64,000 nt of DNA from Roseovarius aestuarii (GCA_027214255.1 JAPWHL010000009.1:1-64000), one strand, 5' to 3'; numbered from the stretch's first letter, positions 45,260-55,546 are shown. Notes: a model not told the origin generated them from the sequence alone. Numbers and translations: made by a program.

Positions 45260-46564
45260 CTAGAACGATTGCGTGGTGTAATCCACCTCGTCGGGATAGA
45301 GCGTATCTTCGATCGAGGTTCTATGCACACGCACCAGGCGTCCGTTTTCCACTCGGCTGATGTTTTGGTGGCCAAAGACCTGATGCGTCTTGCCGTTGAA
45401 CAGCTTCGCCCCTTGCGGGTGCGCCTGGCTTTCGGGCATTTCGGACATGGCTTCGACCGCCTCAATCAGCTTGGTGCGGTCATCCGGTCCGGCATAACCG
45501 GACGCCTCCATCCCGGCCTTGATCACATGTAATGTTTCCCAGCAGCCGAACATGTGGCCATAGGTCGATACATCCGTCGGATCGCTGATGGACGCGCCGC
45601 GCGCGTCCACGCCGAGGGCGGCACGATAAAACGCGGCATGCTCGGTGGCATCGGGCTGGGCCTCTCGGCACATCCCTTCCCACATGTAGGTGCCTTCCAG
45701 AAACTCCAGGCCGGGGCTTGCGATATCTACCGCCTCAAGGCTGTCGATAAAGCCAAACATTTCTGGGCGGCTGGGGCCGAAAAATTCACCCAACTCCTTG
45801 ACGAAAGTCAGAACGGCGGGGCCGACCATCACGTGATACAGTACTTCGGTATCACGGGGAATTTTGGGGAAATACTTGGTAAATGAAGTCTCGGCGGGGG
45901 GGATTGCGATCTGAGCCAGAACTTCGCCGCCCTGTGCCTCGATTGCGGCGCTGAAATAGTCGCGATGATCGTGGCCAAAAGCAAAATCCGGAAAGATCAT
46001 GGTGACTTTCTTGCCCAGATTATTGGCCACATAAGGTGCCATCGCCTGCACCTGGCTTTTGACGTCGGTGATGCCGGGTTGCAGGGTGTAGCGGTTCAAC
46101 ATGCCACTGGCGACATGATGCCCCTCTGACACCACAAAATAAGGCAGTTTCAGTTCACCCGCACGCGGGGCTGAGCCGATGACAACATGGCTGAACAGCG
46201 TGCCGAACCCTACGTCACAGCCGTGCTGGTTCGCGAACTTCTCGACCACTTCGGCGCCACGGCGTGGATCAGTGCCGTCGTCCTCTGCAACGATTTCGAC
46301 CATGCGGCCATTGATACCGCCAGCATCGTTGATCACCTTGACGGCGGCGTCCGTCGTACGCCCGTACCAGCGCCCATAGGCCGCGCCAATGCCGGTGCGG
46401 TGAATCTGAAAACCGATCTTAATCGGTGCCGCAGTCTGGGCATGGGTATAGCGCGCCCACATCGGCAGGCTGGCCGCCCCCACACCTGCGGCAAGGCCGG
46501 TCAGCGCGCCGCGCCGAGAAATTCCCTTGGGTGTTGTCGAAGTCGTCTTGGGGCTATCGGTCAT
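45260..46564 (-). CDS. Branched-chain-type ABC transporter binding protein (Tat signal)
   Basis: 434 residues from ATG 46564. The signal is ISRRGALTGLAAGVGAASL, with a twin-arginine motif, cleaved near THA-QT. The rest is a Peripla_BP_6 fold: IKIGFQIHRTGIGAAYGRWY, VKVINDAGGINGRMVEIVAE, DGTDPRRGAEVVEKF, GTLFSHVVIGSAP. It captures the solute for LivHMGF. GGGAG lies 8 bases before this ATG; an upstream ATG would overlap that site. Ligand unknown. The location next to a HAD type II gene hints at a (halo)carboxylate, and amides are another possibility. Confidence 0.88.
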   Translation of the reverse strand: MTDSPKTTSTTPKGISRRGALTGLAAGVGAASLPMWARYTHAQTAAPIKIGFQIHRTGIGAAYGRWYGRTTDAAVKVINDAGGINGRMVEIVAEDDGTDPRRGAEVVEKFANQHGCDVGFGTLFSHVVIGSAPRAGELKLPYFVVSEGHHVASGMLNRYTLQPGITDVKSQVQAMAPYVANNLGKKVTMIFPDFAFGHDHRDYFSAAIEAQGGEVLAQIAIPPAETSFTKYFPKIPRDTEVLYHVMVGPAVLTFVKELGEFFGPSRPEMFGFIDSLEAVDIASPGLEFLEGTYMWEGMCREAQPDATEHAAFYRAALGVDARGASISDPTDVSTYGHMFGCWETLHVIKAGMEASGYAGPDDRTKLIEAVEAMSEMPESQAHPQGAKLFNGKTHQVFGHQNISRVENGRLVRVHRTSIEDTLYPDEVDYTTQSF

Positions 46565-46653
46565 TTCATACTCTCCCATGTTCGGGCGATCTTTTGCCGC
46601 CGGATTGCTTTAATCCTGCGAATGTAATGGTCTTTTGTCCAGTGAATTACGCA

Positions 46654-48048
46654 TCAGACTCCTCGCGGTGAGGCCAGAAGCCACAGCCCGAACAGTGTAT
46701 ATCCAATCATGAACAGGGCCAGCGGGGCCTGACTTAGCACTGCGGCGCGGCGTGACTGAAACACGCGCAAGGCCAATTCATGGGCCAGTATAATCGCGAT
46801 GATATGACCGCCCACCACCGCACCGGCCTGTGATAGCCAGATGATCCGCACGGTATCGGGCGTATGCAAAAAACCGGTCGTAATGCTGTATGCCCCTCGT
46901 TTTAAGAGATCAGCGCCCAGTTGAAGCGGGTCGCTAAGCAGTTCCAGCACGTATTGCCCGTCTACAAGAAAGCTCGTTAGATAATGTGCAATGTGATACC
47001 CCAGCGCAATCGGCAGCACTGCCGGTGCGAATGCTTGGACGGCGTGGCCCAAAGAAACATCGCTGTGCGCCAGACGCAGGCCGATCCATGTCGTCAAGAC
47101 AAAGACGATGATCAGACCCAGATTGGCAGCGATCAATCCGCCTAAATTTTGCGCAACGACACTTGAACGGCCGGTGAATTCCAACGGGTTCATGCCCAGT
47201 TGTCCGAACCACCAGAAGGTTTCGTTCAACCCGTCAAAGCTGCCACACCCTAGCAACAGCAGAATAAATACTGCCCAGCCCAGCCCGCGTGCGCGGCCGC
47301 GTTTTAGAACCTGCCAGCCGGGGAACCCGACGGCAACCCTGCTACCCATGCGCCCAAGTATGGCCATCCGCGCATAGGTCCGCATCAGAACTGTCACGGC
47401 TTCGCCCCGCACTAGCCAGCGTGGGCCAAACAGCGCGACGCCGATTAACATTGCTGTCCAATACAGGCCCACAACCATTGCCAGACGCGGGGGGTCATTC
47501 GGGGCGCGATCTGCCATCAGAAATCCGGCAAAGGCGACAATCCCAACAATAGCGGGTGCATAACCCAAGCCGCGTGGATAGCGCCAAAGTGGGCCGCGTG
47601 CCGTGATCGTGGCCAGAACCCTTGCAGGTCCGGTCAGTGGATTGATCCATTTCCACAGGTCCCCGACAATTCCTTGCACCGTGACAAGGCCGATCCACCA
47701 AACGACCCATACGGTTAAGGGGAGTGGGTTCTTCACCGGGTCGCGCGGGCCGGAATAGCCGAACAAGATAATCCCGATCAATAAAAGCGCTGAGATGCAA
47801 CTGGCCCAATAGCGCACTCGCAGACGCCTTACCGGCAACACGACAGGGCGGAATAGCCATGCCCCCGCACGCTCGGGCAGGATGATCAATAGCAATACTG
47901 TCAGCGCCACACACGCCACGCCAGCTGTGATGTAGATATCCGTCGGCAGCAGTAGGGCGAACCCTTGATCAGACGCATGGGCCTGCGCGCGCCCGGCCCA
48001 AAGCGCCCCCAACGCAGCCATGCTAACAGTTCGACCGCGCATGTTCAT
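46654..48048 (-). CDS. Polytopic membrane protein of unknown role (fenitrothion hydrolase-like annotation family)
   Basis: 464 residues with about 10-11 hydrophobic segments after a short signal-like start. Conserved-looking blocks are LPLTVWVVWWIGLVTVQGIV-GDLWKWINPLTGP, LFGPRWLVRGEAVTVLMRTY, GCGSFDGLNETFWWF and IAHYLTSFLVDGQYV with a buried His pair. Databases attach fenitrothion hydrolase to some such proteins, by my memory; that name is not supported by catalytic motifs here. His residues in helices (IALGYHIAHYL, GAVVGGHIIAIILAHELAL) could bind heme or metal. It lies downstream of the ABC binding-protein promoter region on the same strand but is probably separately transcribed. Confidence 0.6.
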   Translation of the reverse strand: MNMRGRTVSMAALGALWAGRAQAHASDQGFALLLPTDIYITAGVACVALTVLLLIILPERAGAWLFRPVVLPVRRLRVRYWASCISALLLIGIILFGYSGPRDPVKNPLPLTVWVVWWIGLVTVQGIVGDLWKWINPLTGPARVLATITARGPLWRYPRGLGYAPAIVGIVAFAGFLMADRAPNDPPRLAMVVGLYWTAMLIGVALFGPRWLVRGEAVTVLMRTYARMAILGRMGSRVAVGFPGWQVLKRGRARGLGWAVFILLLLGCGSFDGLNETFWWFGQLGMNPLEFTGRSSVVAQNLGGLIAANLGLIIVFVLTTWIGLRLAHSDVSLGHAVQAFAPAVLPIALGYHIAHYLTSFLVDGQYVLELLSDPLQLGADLLKRGAYSITTGFLHTPDTVRIIWLSQAGAVVGGHIIAIILAHELALRVFQSRRAAVLSQAPLALFMIGYTLFGLWLLASPRGV

Positions 48049-48275
48049 TTCCCAGTCACCCTATGCCGTTGGTTCTATTCTTAGGTTCGGCGACTGCTTT
48101 GTTCTACTGTAATTGTAGGTAACCACGCCTGTGTGGGGCGCATTTGGGCAAAGAGCGCTATGCGCCACGCGTTCGAAGGCGGATGATACAAGGGGTTGCC
48201 CCTTATCGATCTAAGACAAAGCAAGCTTTGAGATGCTCAACAATTTCCAGCGCAGGGCAGGCAGGTGCCAATAGC

Positions 48276-51200
48276 CTACGCGCCTTGGGCTTGCGCGGCT
48301 TGCAGCTCTTCTTGCAGGCGTGCTTCTTCGTGCGCTTTGGGTGTCGAAAAACGCGCCAGCAACAGATAGGCAACCGGGGTCAGGTACAGGGTTGATAGCG
48401 TGGCCAGACCCAGCCCGCCAACGATCACCCATCCCAAGGCTTCGCGTGCTTCGGCCCCCGCGCCTGCGGACATCACCAATGGCACCCCGCCCAACACGGT
48501 AGAGGTCATCGTCATCATCACCGGGCGCAGCCGGATCGTAGAGGCATCCAGAATGGCGTCATGCACCGTACTGCCCTTGTCGCGGAGTTGGTTGGCGAAT
48601 TCGACAATCAAGATCCCGTTCTTGGCCATGATCCCGATCAACATCACCAAGCCGATCTGACTGTAAACATTCAGGCTTTGTCCCGTCAGCAAAAGCGAGA
48701 ACACAGCGCAAGCCAGCCCAAGTGGCACGGTGGCCATGACCACCACGGCGGAAATGAAGCTTTCGAATTGTGCGGCCAGCACCAGAAAGACCACAAGAAT
48801 CGCAAAGCCGAACGTGACCAACAGGCCCGCGTTGGTTTGATCCAGTGTTGCGGCCTCGGCCAGTGGCACGATGCGGTTGTGCTCGGATAGAATATCGTCT
48901 CCGATTTCGCGCACGATGGTCAGGGCATCACCCAATGACAGGTCTGGTGTCAGCCCGGCGGTCATTTCAACCGAGCGGTTCTGCCCTTCGCGGTCTAGCT
49001 CGGGCGCGACAGCGCGTTCCTCCAATGTAACGAACGTGGCCAAGGGAACCATCTGTCCGTTCCCTGCTTGAACAAAGACATTTTCCAGATCGCCGGGGTC
49101 ATTGATCGGGTTCGAAGTTGCCAGCATCTGCACATCAAAGCTTTTGTCCTCGATAAAGACCGAGCTGACTGTGCGTCCGTCCAGAACGGCCTGCAAAGCC
49201 TGCCCCAGTCCGGTAATGTCGATGTCCAGATCAGCGGCCAAAGACCGGTCGATCTGAACGAACAGTTGTGGCTGCGTGCGTTCGTATTCTAACTGTACCT
49301 TACCCATGCCGGGGATTTCGCGCAGACGGTCCACCATGGTTTCAGCCACCTCGGACAGTTGCTCATAGCTGTCGCCAGTGATTGCAAAGGCCAGACCGCG
49401 GCCTGCCCCACGGATGCCCAAAGAATTGGGTTGAATGGCAAAGGCCCGCACGCCGATCACGTTGCCCAGATGTGTATTGATTTCGGTGACGATTTCTTGC
49501 TGGCTGCGGGCGCGATCCTCCCACTTGGCAAGGGTGAAGACCATGAAACCACGGTTGTCCCCGCTGAAACCACTAAAGGCAAAAACGTTGGTTATTTCAC
49601 CACTGTCCTGCATCGGCGCAATCAGGTCTTCGATCTCGTGCATCTTGGATTGAGTATAATCCAGCGAAACGCCTTGCGGCGCGGTGATCCTAAGCAGGAT
49701 AACGGCACGGTCTTCGCGCGGTGTCAGTTCCTGACGGATGCTGCCCGCCATCAGCGCGGCTGTTGCAGCCACAAAGACAGCCACTATGACAACAACAAAG
49801 GGCATCGCCAATGCGCCGCGCAGCGTGAATTCGTAAATGCGCATCAAACGGTTACCCAGCCAGATCATCGGTCCGCGCGCGTCTACCTTGGGCGCTTTGG
49901 TCAACAACCGGCTGGCCAGAACGGGGCACAGGCTGAGTGCGACAATCGAGGACAGCAATACCGCCATGGCAAGGGTAAAGCCAAATTCGCGGAACAGCCC
50001 GCCTGCCTGTCCGGGCAAAAATGACAGCGGAACAAAGACAGCTGCCAATGTGGCGGTTGTGGTGACCACGGCAAAGAACACCTGCGCCGTTCCGTTGACG
50101 GCCGCCGCACGGGGCCCCATGCCCGCCGCGCGCTGGCGCACGATGTTTTCCAACACGACGATGGCGTCATCCACCACCATGCCGGTGGCCAGAACCAACG
50201 CCAGAAGGGTGAGGATGTTGATCGAAAAGCCGACCAGATAGATTGCCGCCAACGTGCCGATCAAAGCCACGGGCAAAGTTAGCGCCGGAATCAACGTCGC
50301 ACGCCAATCGCGAAGGAACAAAAAGATCACGGCGACGACGATGACCACGGCAATGCCAAGAGTTTTCAGCACTTCTTCGATAGATCCGGAAATGAATGTA
50401 GCGTCATCTGACGTGACGATCACACTGATATCATCAGGCAGGGTGCGGTTAAGTTCCGCGACCACGGCGTGTACGTTGGTGGAAATCTCTAACGTGTTTG
50501 AGGTGGCCTGCCGGATCACGCCCATTCCCACGCCCAATTGCCCATTGGCGCGCAGGATCGTTTCATTGGGGGCAGGGCCCACCGTAACCTTGGCAACGTC
50601 ACGTATCAGAACATTGTTCTTCAGTTCCAGCGCCTCAAATGCCTCGGCTGTTGCGACATTGGCGGTGGTACGCACGTTGATGGACTGGCGATCACCAGCC
50701 AGATCGCCAGCGGGTGTATCAAGAGCGATGTCTTCCAGCGTGCTTTGCACATCTCCCAAGGTCAGGCCCCTGCTGGCCAATTCCAGTTGATTGATATCGA
50801 CACGAAAGATTGGTTCGCGGTCGCCGTAAACCTGCAAGTCGGCCACGCCTTCCACCGAGATCAGGCGGTCTTCGATGCGATCCTGAACAATGGCTGTCAA
50901 CTCTTGTGGCGAACGTCCGGTTGATGTCACGGCAATACGCATTACAGGCTGCGCATTTGCGTCAGCCTTGACCACGGATGGCGGGTCCGCGTCTTCGGGC
51001 AGTTGGTCCGCGATTCTGGCCACTGCATCACGTACATCCGTGGCGGCCACGTCGATGTCGACATTGTCGTTGAATTCAACTGTGACACGGCTGCGCCCAA
51101 ACCGTGAGTTAGAGGAAATTGAGCGCACGCCAGATACCCGGCCCACCGCACCCTCGATCCGTCCGGTCAGTTCCTGATCAATGGATTCCGGCGACGCGCC

Positions 51201-51371
51201 CGCAAAGTAGGTCGTGATCGTGACCACTGGCCGATCCACGTTGGGTAACTCGCGGATTTCCGCACCGAAAAGACCCGCGATACCCGCCAGAACGATGAGC
51301 GCGTTCAACACGAATGCCAGAATCGGCCGGCGGACAAACAGAGCGGTGCCAGCGGAGGTCGAGGCGGTCAC
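48276..51371 (-). CDS. RND-family efflux pump inner-membrane subunit
   Basis: 1031 residues, the family length. Twelve membrane segments and two large periplasmic loops. It contains FVLNALIVLAGIAGLFG, TYFAGASPESIDQELTGRIE, LATGMVVDDAIVVLENIVRQ (TM4 proton-relay Asp pair) and GIMAKNGILIVEFANQLRD. It works as the proton-driven core of a tripartite multidrug or metabolite exporter. GTG start, overlapping the adaptor stop by four bases. No outer-membrane TolC-type gene is adjacent, so the pump must use one encoded elsewhere. Confidence 0.93.
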   Translation of the reverse strand: MTASTSAGTALFVRRPILAFVLNALIVLAGIAGLFGAEIRELPNVDRPVVTITTYFAGASPESIDQELTGRIEGAVGRVSGVRSISSNSRFGRSRVTVEFNDNVDIDVAATDVRDAVARIADQLPEDADPPSVVKADANAQPVMRIAVTSTGRSPQELTAIVQDRIEDRLISVEGVADLQVYGDREPIFRVDINQLELASRGLTLGDVQSTLEDIALDTPAGDLAGDRQSINVRTTANVATAEAFEALELKNNVLIRDVAKVTVGPAPNETILRANGQLGVGMGVIRQATSNTLEISTNVHAVVAELNRTLPDDISVIVTSDDATFISGSIEEVLKTLGIAVVIVVAVIFLFLRDWRATLIPALTLPVALIGTLAAIYLVGFSINILTLLALVLATGMVVDDAIVVLENIVRQRAAGMGPRAAAVNGTAQVFFAVVTTTATLAAVFVPLSFLPGQAGGLFREFGFTLAMAVLLSSIVALSLCPVLASRLLTKAPKVDARGPMIWLGNRLMRIYEFTLRGALAMPFVVVIVAVFVAATAALMAGSIRQELTPREDRAVILLRITAPQGVSLDYTQSKMHEIEDLIAPMQDSGEITNVFAFSGFSGDNRGFMVFTLAKWEDRARSQQEIVTEINTHLGNVIGVRAFAIQPNSLGIRGAGRGLAFAITGDSYEQLSEVAETMVDRLREIPGMGKVQLEYERTQPQLFVQIDRSLAADLDIDITGLGQALQAVLDGRTVSSVFIEDKSFDVQMLATSNPINDPGDLENVFVQAGNGQMVPLATFVTLEERAVAPELDREGQNRSVEMTAGLTPDLSLGDALTIVREIGDDILSEHNRIVPLAEAATLDQTNAGLLVTFGFAILVVFLVLAAQFESFISAVVVMATVPLGLACAVFSLLLTGQSLNVYSQIGLVMLIGIMAKNGILIVEFANQLRDKGSTVHDAILDASTIRLRPVMMTMTSTVLGGVPLVMSAGAGAEAREALGWVIVGGLGLATLSTLYLTPVAYLLLARFSTPKAHEEARLQEELQAAQAQGA

Positions 51372-52537
51372 AATGTGGCTCCATCTTGGGGGACGGACAG
51401 GTCACTTGCCGCCTCGTCAAGGTTTTCAACGCTGACTTCGCCGCCTTCGCGCAAGGTTTGCACACCCTCGGTTACGACATTGTCGCCGACTTTCAAATCA
51501 TCGGATGTGACAAGGACGGAGTCCCGGTTGCGTTGAACGATTGTGACCGCCACCTGTGTGACCTTGGCGTCATGCACCACCCAGACAAAGGGGCCATCGC
51601 TGGACCATTGAACGGCGAGGGGGGCGATGGACAAAACTGTTTCCCCCGGAAAAGTCATGTTTACCGCAAAGGCCATTCCGGCGCGCAGTTGTTCATCCTT
51701 GTTGGGCAGACGTCCTTGCACCAGCAAGGTTCGGCTGGACCGGTCGACGACCGTGTCGATCGCGCTGATTTCTCCGGTCAGTGTCAGTTCGCGTAGGCCC
51801 AAAGGTGTCACTTCTATCGGAAGCCCGGCCCGGATTTTTCCCACCACCCGTTCTGGTATGCGAAAATCTATCAGGATTTCCGAACGATCCGTGATGGTTA
51901 CCAGTAGATCCTGCGCGCTGACGCGATCCCCGACTTCGAGATTGATAATGCCGACCCAGCCAGAAATCGGCGCCTCGATCTGGCGTTGGGACAAATCAAA
52001 TTCGGCCTGTCGCACGGCCAGTTCGGCACTACGCAAGGCCAGCTCGGATTCGCGCAGGCGGACTTCGGTAACGGCACCTGTTCCCTGCAGCTGCCTGATG
52101 CGCTCGGCGTCGGTGCGCGCGTCTTCTAATTGGATTTGTCCTTGTTCCAAGGCGATTCTCTCGGCTTCGTCCTGAAGGCGGGCAATGACCGTCCCGGCCT
52201 GAACATAGCCACCCGGAACAAGGTTCAGATGCGTTATCGTGCCCATCGCGTTAGAGCGCACGTCGACGGATCGCCGGGCCCGCCCGTCACCAATGGTGCT
52301 GATGCGATCCACCAACGCCTGTTCGCCGACCTTGGCGATGATCACGCGCGCAGGGCCGCCGCGCGGGCCACCAGTTTGTTGTTCGCTATCCTGTTCCATT
52401 GGGGGCTCAATGCCCAGCGCCTCAAGTACGCCCAACCGATCCAGCATCGGCAACGAGGCCGGAACATATGAGACCCACACGTATAATCCCGCTGCAAGCA
52501 CCGCGAGCGACAGGATAAGTTGGCGAAACACTTTCAT
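51368..52537 (-). CDS. RND efflux periplasmic adaptor (membrane fusion protein)
   Basis: 389 residues. N-terminal membrane anchor at about 5-25. Lipoyl/barrel-sandwich parts (RRSVDVRSNAMGTITHLNLV-PGGYVQAGTVIARLQDEAER) surround an alpha-hairpin (about 125-180; ALEQGQIQLEDARTDAERIR and LALRSAELAVRQAEFDLSQR). Beta-barrel and membrane-proximal domains follow (LRAGMAFAVNMTFPGETVLS). It bridges the RND pump to an outer-membrane channel. First of the two-gene operon; ATG at 52537. Confidence 0.92.
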   Translation of the reverse strand: MKVFRQLILSLAVLAAGLYVWVSYVPASLPMLDRLGVLEALGIEPPMEQDSEQQTGGPRGGPARVIIAKVGEQALVDRISTIGDGRARRSVDVRSNAMGTITHLNLVPGGYVQAGTVIARLQDEAERIALEQGQIQLEDARTDAERIRQLQGTGAVTEVRLRESELALRSAELAVRQAEFDLSQRQIEAPISGWVGIINLEVGDRVSAQDLLVTITDRSEILIDFRIPERVVGKIRAGLPIEVTPLGLRELTLTGEISAIDTVVDRSSRTLLVQGRLPNKDEQLRAGMAFAVNMTFPGETVLSIAPLAVQWSSDGPFVWVVHDAKVTQVAVTIVQRNRDSVLVTSDDLKVGDNVVTEGVQTLREGGEVSVENLDEAASDLSVPQDGATL

Positions 52538-52830
52538 TGTGGGGCTTTCAACAGAGGACGGGAACTTTTAGCATAAAACGTATCATTTGGAAAAGCTGGT
52601 CCTTTCCATTGTGTAACAATGATTGGCACTCAGGGGAACACCGGTGAAAAACTGTGCGTTTCAAGGGCTGGCGGCGGGGCATCGGTGTTTGAAAATGAGA
52701 ACGTGACAGCGCAAGACCCCATTCAACAGCCAATAGTGAGGTATACCCCCTTGACTTGGAACCTTTGGTTAGAACACAGCCGATAGTGCGGGCATGCGTG
52801 CCACCTTTGATCGCGCGAAAGGAAACGGGT

Positions 52831-54450
52831 TTGACCGAATTCGATTACATCATTGTCGGCGCGGGCTCGGCCGGATGCGTGTTGGCTGATCAATTGTCCA
52901 AGGACGGTACCTGTTCGGTACTGGTTCTTGAGGCGGGGGGATCTGACAACAGCTTTTGGATTCGCACGCCTATCGGCTATGGGAAGACCTTCTTTAATCC
53001 GCGTTTCAACTGGAAATATGAAACCGAGAGCGACCCGAACACTGGTGGTCGAGCAGGCTATTGGCCCCGCGGCAAAGTGATTGGAGGATCGTCTTCGATC
53101 AACGCTTTGGTTTACTGCCGTGGCATGCCGGGGGATTTCAACGATTGGGAAAAATCCGGCGCGGCGGGCTGGGGCTGGGACACGGTTCGGTCCCACTATG
53201 AAGCGATTGAAACCCGCGTTGACGAGAACGGCAACACCGATGGTAATGGCCCGATGTATGTCACCAACGTGCAGCGCGACATCCACCCGTGCAATCGTAA
53301 CTATTTTGCAATGGCACGGGAATTGGGCTTGCCGGTAACGGACGACTGTAACGGGCCGGACCCCGAAGGTGTCACACATTACCGCATCACGACCAAAGGT
53401 GCGCGTCGATGGTCCAGTGCGGACGCCTTTCTAAAGCCGGCATTGAAGCGGCCCAACGTAACGCTGATTAAAAATGCTATGGTCGAGCGGGTGATCGTAT
53501 CCAATGGCCGGACCACGGGGGTTTCGGTTCTGCTGCCGACCGGCAAGACCCAGTTTGACGTTCGCCAAGAGGTGATCGTCAGCGCCGGTGCTGTCAACTC
53601 GCCCAAGCTGCTGCAGATGTCAGGCATTGGCCCGGGTCGGCTGCTTAGGGAGATGGGGATCGAGGTTGTGCGCGACAATGGCAATGTTGGCGGAAACCTA
53701 CAGGATCACCTAGGGATTAACTATTATTACAAAGCGACCGAACCGACGTTGAATTCGATGCTGTCGCCGTGGTGGGGGAAATTGTTTCACGGGGTGCGCT
53801 ATATGTTGATGCGGCGCGGGCCCTTGGGCCTCAGCGTTAATCAATGCGGCGGGTTCGTACGTTCGGACGCTGCGCTGGACGCGCCGGATCAGCAACTGTA
53901 CCTTAATCCGGTAACGTATAACACGACATCATCAACGACCAAAAAGCCGGTGATCAATCCTGATCCGTTTGACGGGTTTATTCTGTCGTTCCAGCCGACA
54001 AGACCCACCAGCCGAGGCCGGATTGATATCGCATCACCTGATGTCAGCGCCGCGCCGCGCATTGTGCCCAACTATCTGTCGACCCAAAAGGATCTGGACG
54101 ATGTTGTGGCGGGTGGGCGTCTCATACAACGTATGGCGCGCACAGCGTCTATCCGGTCCTTCGCTAAAGAAGCCATCGCTCCGGATATCGACACATTTGA
54201 CGATGCAGGAATTCTTGAGGATTTCCGCCAGCGCTGCGGCACCGTGTTTCATCCGGTGTCGACATGTCGAATGGGGGCCGATGATGCAACGGCTGTGGTT
54301 GGGCCGGACCTGAAGGTTTTTGGGATTGAGGGGCTACGGGTTGCGGATGCGTCCGTGTTTCCCAACATAACATCGGGTAACACCAATGCACCCACCCTTA
54401 TGCTAGGACATCGCGCCGCCGGCCTGATCCTGAAAGACCGGCGACACTAA
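52831..54450 (+). CDS. GMC-family choline/alcohol dehydrogenase
   Basis: 539 residues. FAD motif DYIIVGAGSAGCVLADQLSK at the N-terminus. GMC signature 1 is RGKVIGGSSSINALVYCRGM and signature 2 is SAGAVNSPKLLQMSGIGPG. The C-terminal catalytic region is VFHPVSTCRMG, with FPNITSGNTNAPTLMLGHRA. It resembles choline dehydrogenase and polyethylene glycol or alkanol dehydrogenases. TTG start at 52831, directly before TEFDYIIVGAG and preceded by AAAGGA. Divergent from the RND operon and convergent, 4 bases apart, with a zinc alcohol dehydrogenase. The substrate is an alcohol, possibly choline, but this is not fixed. Confidence 0.87.
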   Translation: MTEFDYIIVGAGSAGCVLADQLSKDGTCSVLVLEAGGSDNSFWIRTPIGYGKTFFNPRFNWKYETESDPNTGGRAGYWPRGKVIGGSSSINALVYCRGMPGDFNDWEKSGAAGWGWDTVRSHYEAIETRVDENGNTDGNGPMYVTNVQRDIHPCNRNYFAMARELGLPVTDDCNGPDPEGVTHYRITTKGARRWSSADAFLKPALKRPNVTLIKNAMVERVIVSNGRTTGVSVLLPTGKTQFDVRQEVIVSAGAVNSPKLLQMSGIGPGRLLREMGIEVVRDNGNVGGNLQDHLGINYYYKATEPTLNSMLSPWWGKLFHGVRYMLMRRGPLGLSVNQCGGFVRSDAALDAPDQQLYLNPVTYNTTSSTTKKPVINPDPFDGFILSFQPTRPTSRGRIDIASPDVSAAPRIVPNYLSTQKDLDDVVAGGRLIQRMARTASIRSFAKEAIAPDIDTFDDAGILEDFRQRCGTVFHPVSTCRMGADDATAVVGPDLKVFGIEGLRVADASVFPNITSGNTNAPTLMLGHRAAGLILKDRRH

Positions 54451-54454
54451 GCCA

Positions 54455-55546
54455 TCACGCGTTGTCAAAGACAATCACGGAGCGGGCAAATTGCCCGGCG
54501 CGCATGTCGTCGAATCCTTCGTTGATCTGGTCCAACTGAATGCGCTTTGCGATCATCTGGTCTAGATGCAGTTTACCGGACATATAGAAATCGACATAGC
54601 GCGGCATATCCACCCGGAACCGGTTTGACCCCATATTCGACCCTTGGAGGCGCTTTTCCAACAGCAGTGACGCGGCGTCGATTTCCAGCTTCTGTCCCTC
54701 GGGGACCATGCCGATGATGGTTGCCACGCCTGAACGGCGCAGCATTTCATAGGCCTGCTCGGACGTTTTCTTCAGGCCGAGTGCCTCGAAGGAATATTCG
54801 ACGCCGCCGCCGGTCATCTCCTTCACGGCGTCGACCGGATCGACCATGGCGGCGTTAACGACATCCGTCGCGCCGAATGTGCGCGCCAGATCCAGCTTAC
54901 TGTCCTGCACATCAATGGCGATAATGCGCCCCGCCCCCGCGATTGCCGCCCCGTTGATCGCCGAAAGACCCACACCGCCACAGCCGATAACCGCAACTGT
55001 GGAACCAACTCGAATGCGCGCAGTGTTCGTGACTGCCCCCATCCCGGTGGTGACGGCGCAGCCGATCAGTGCGGCACGGTCCAACGGCATGTCCGGACGG
55101 ATTTTAACGACGGCATGTTCATGGACCAGCATCTGTTCGGCAAAGGCCGACAACTCGTAAAATTGTTGAACCGGCCTGTTGTTCTGATGTAGGCGGCTGG
55201 GTTGATCCTGTCTGCGGGCTGTTTCATCCTGATGGTCGCAGTTGAAGGGGCGCCCTGTGGTGCAAAACTCACAATGGCCACAGAACACCGACAAGCAGGT
55301 AATGACGTGATCGCCGGGCGATAGGTCGATGACATCTGTGCCGACCTGTTCGACAATGCCGGCAGCCTCGTGTCCCAAAACAGCAGGTGCGTCAAAACTG
55401 TAATCTCCTTCGATGTAGTGAAGATCCGAATGGCACAACCCGACAGCGGCGGTGCGGATCAACACTTCGCGTGGGCCAGGAGAACTGATCGACATGGTTT
55501 CGATGGTCAGCGGCTGTCCGGGTCCGTGGAAAAGGGCGGCTTTCAT
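54455..55546 (-). CDS. Zinc-dependent alcohol dehydrogenase (class III-like)
   Basis: 363 residues from ATG 55546. It has an MDR fold with catalytic-zinc ligands in GLCHSDLHYIEG and GHEAAG, and a structural-zinc cluster CGHCEFCTTGRPFNC. The Rossmann motif VAVIGCGGVGLSAINGAAIA is followed by IAIDVQDSKLDLARTFGATD. It resembles S-(hydroxymethyl)glutathione or aryl-alcohol dehydrogenase branches. GGAGACG lies just before the chosen ATG; the longer frame adds a basic 18-residue start. The neighbouring GMC gene suggests a shared alcohol or aldehyde oxidation route. Confidence 0.87.
   Translation of the reverse strand: MKAALFHGPGQPLTIETMSISSPGPREVLIRTAAVGLCHSDLHYIEGDYSFDAPAVLGHEAAGIVEQVGTDVIDLSPGDHVITCLSVFCGHCEFCTTGRPFNCDHQDETARRQDQPSRLHQNNRPVQQFYELSAFAEQMLVHEHAVVKIRPDMPLDRAALIGCAVTTGMGAVTNTARIRVGSTVAVIGCGGVGLSAINGAAIAGAGRIIAIDVQDSKLDLARTFGATDVVNAAMVDPVDAVKEMTGGGVEYSFEALGLKKTSEQAYEMLRRSGVATIIGMVPEGQKLEIDAASLLLEKRLQGSNMGSNRFRVDMPRYVDFYMSGKLHLDQMIAKRIQLDQINEGFDDMRAGQFARSVIVFDNA

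Noticed and set aside
49359-50024. Plus-strand frame of 221 codons
   Set aside because: Antisense to the RND pump gene; a high-GC artefact.
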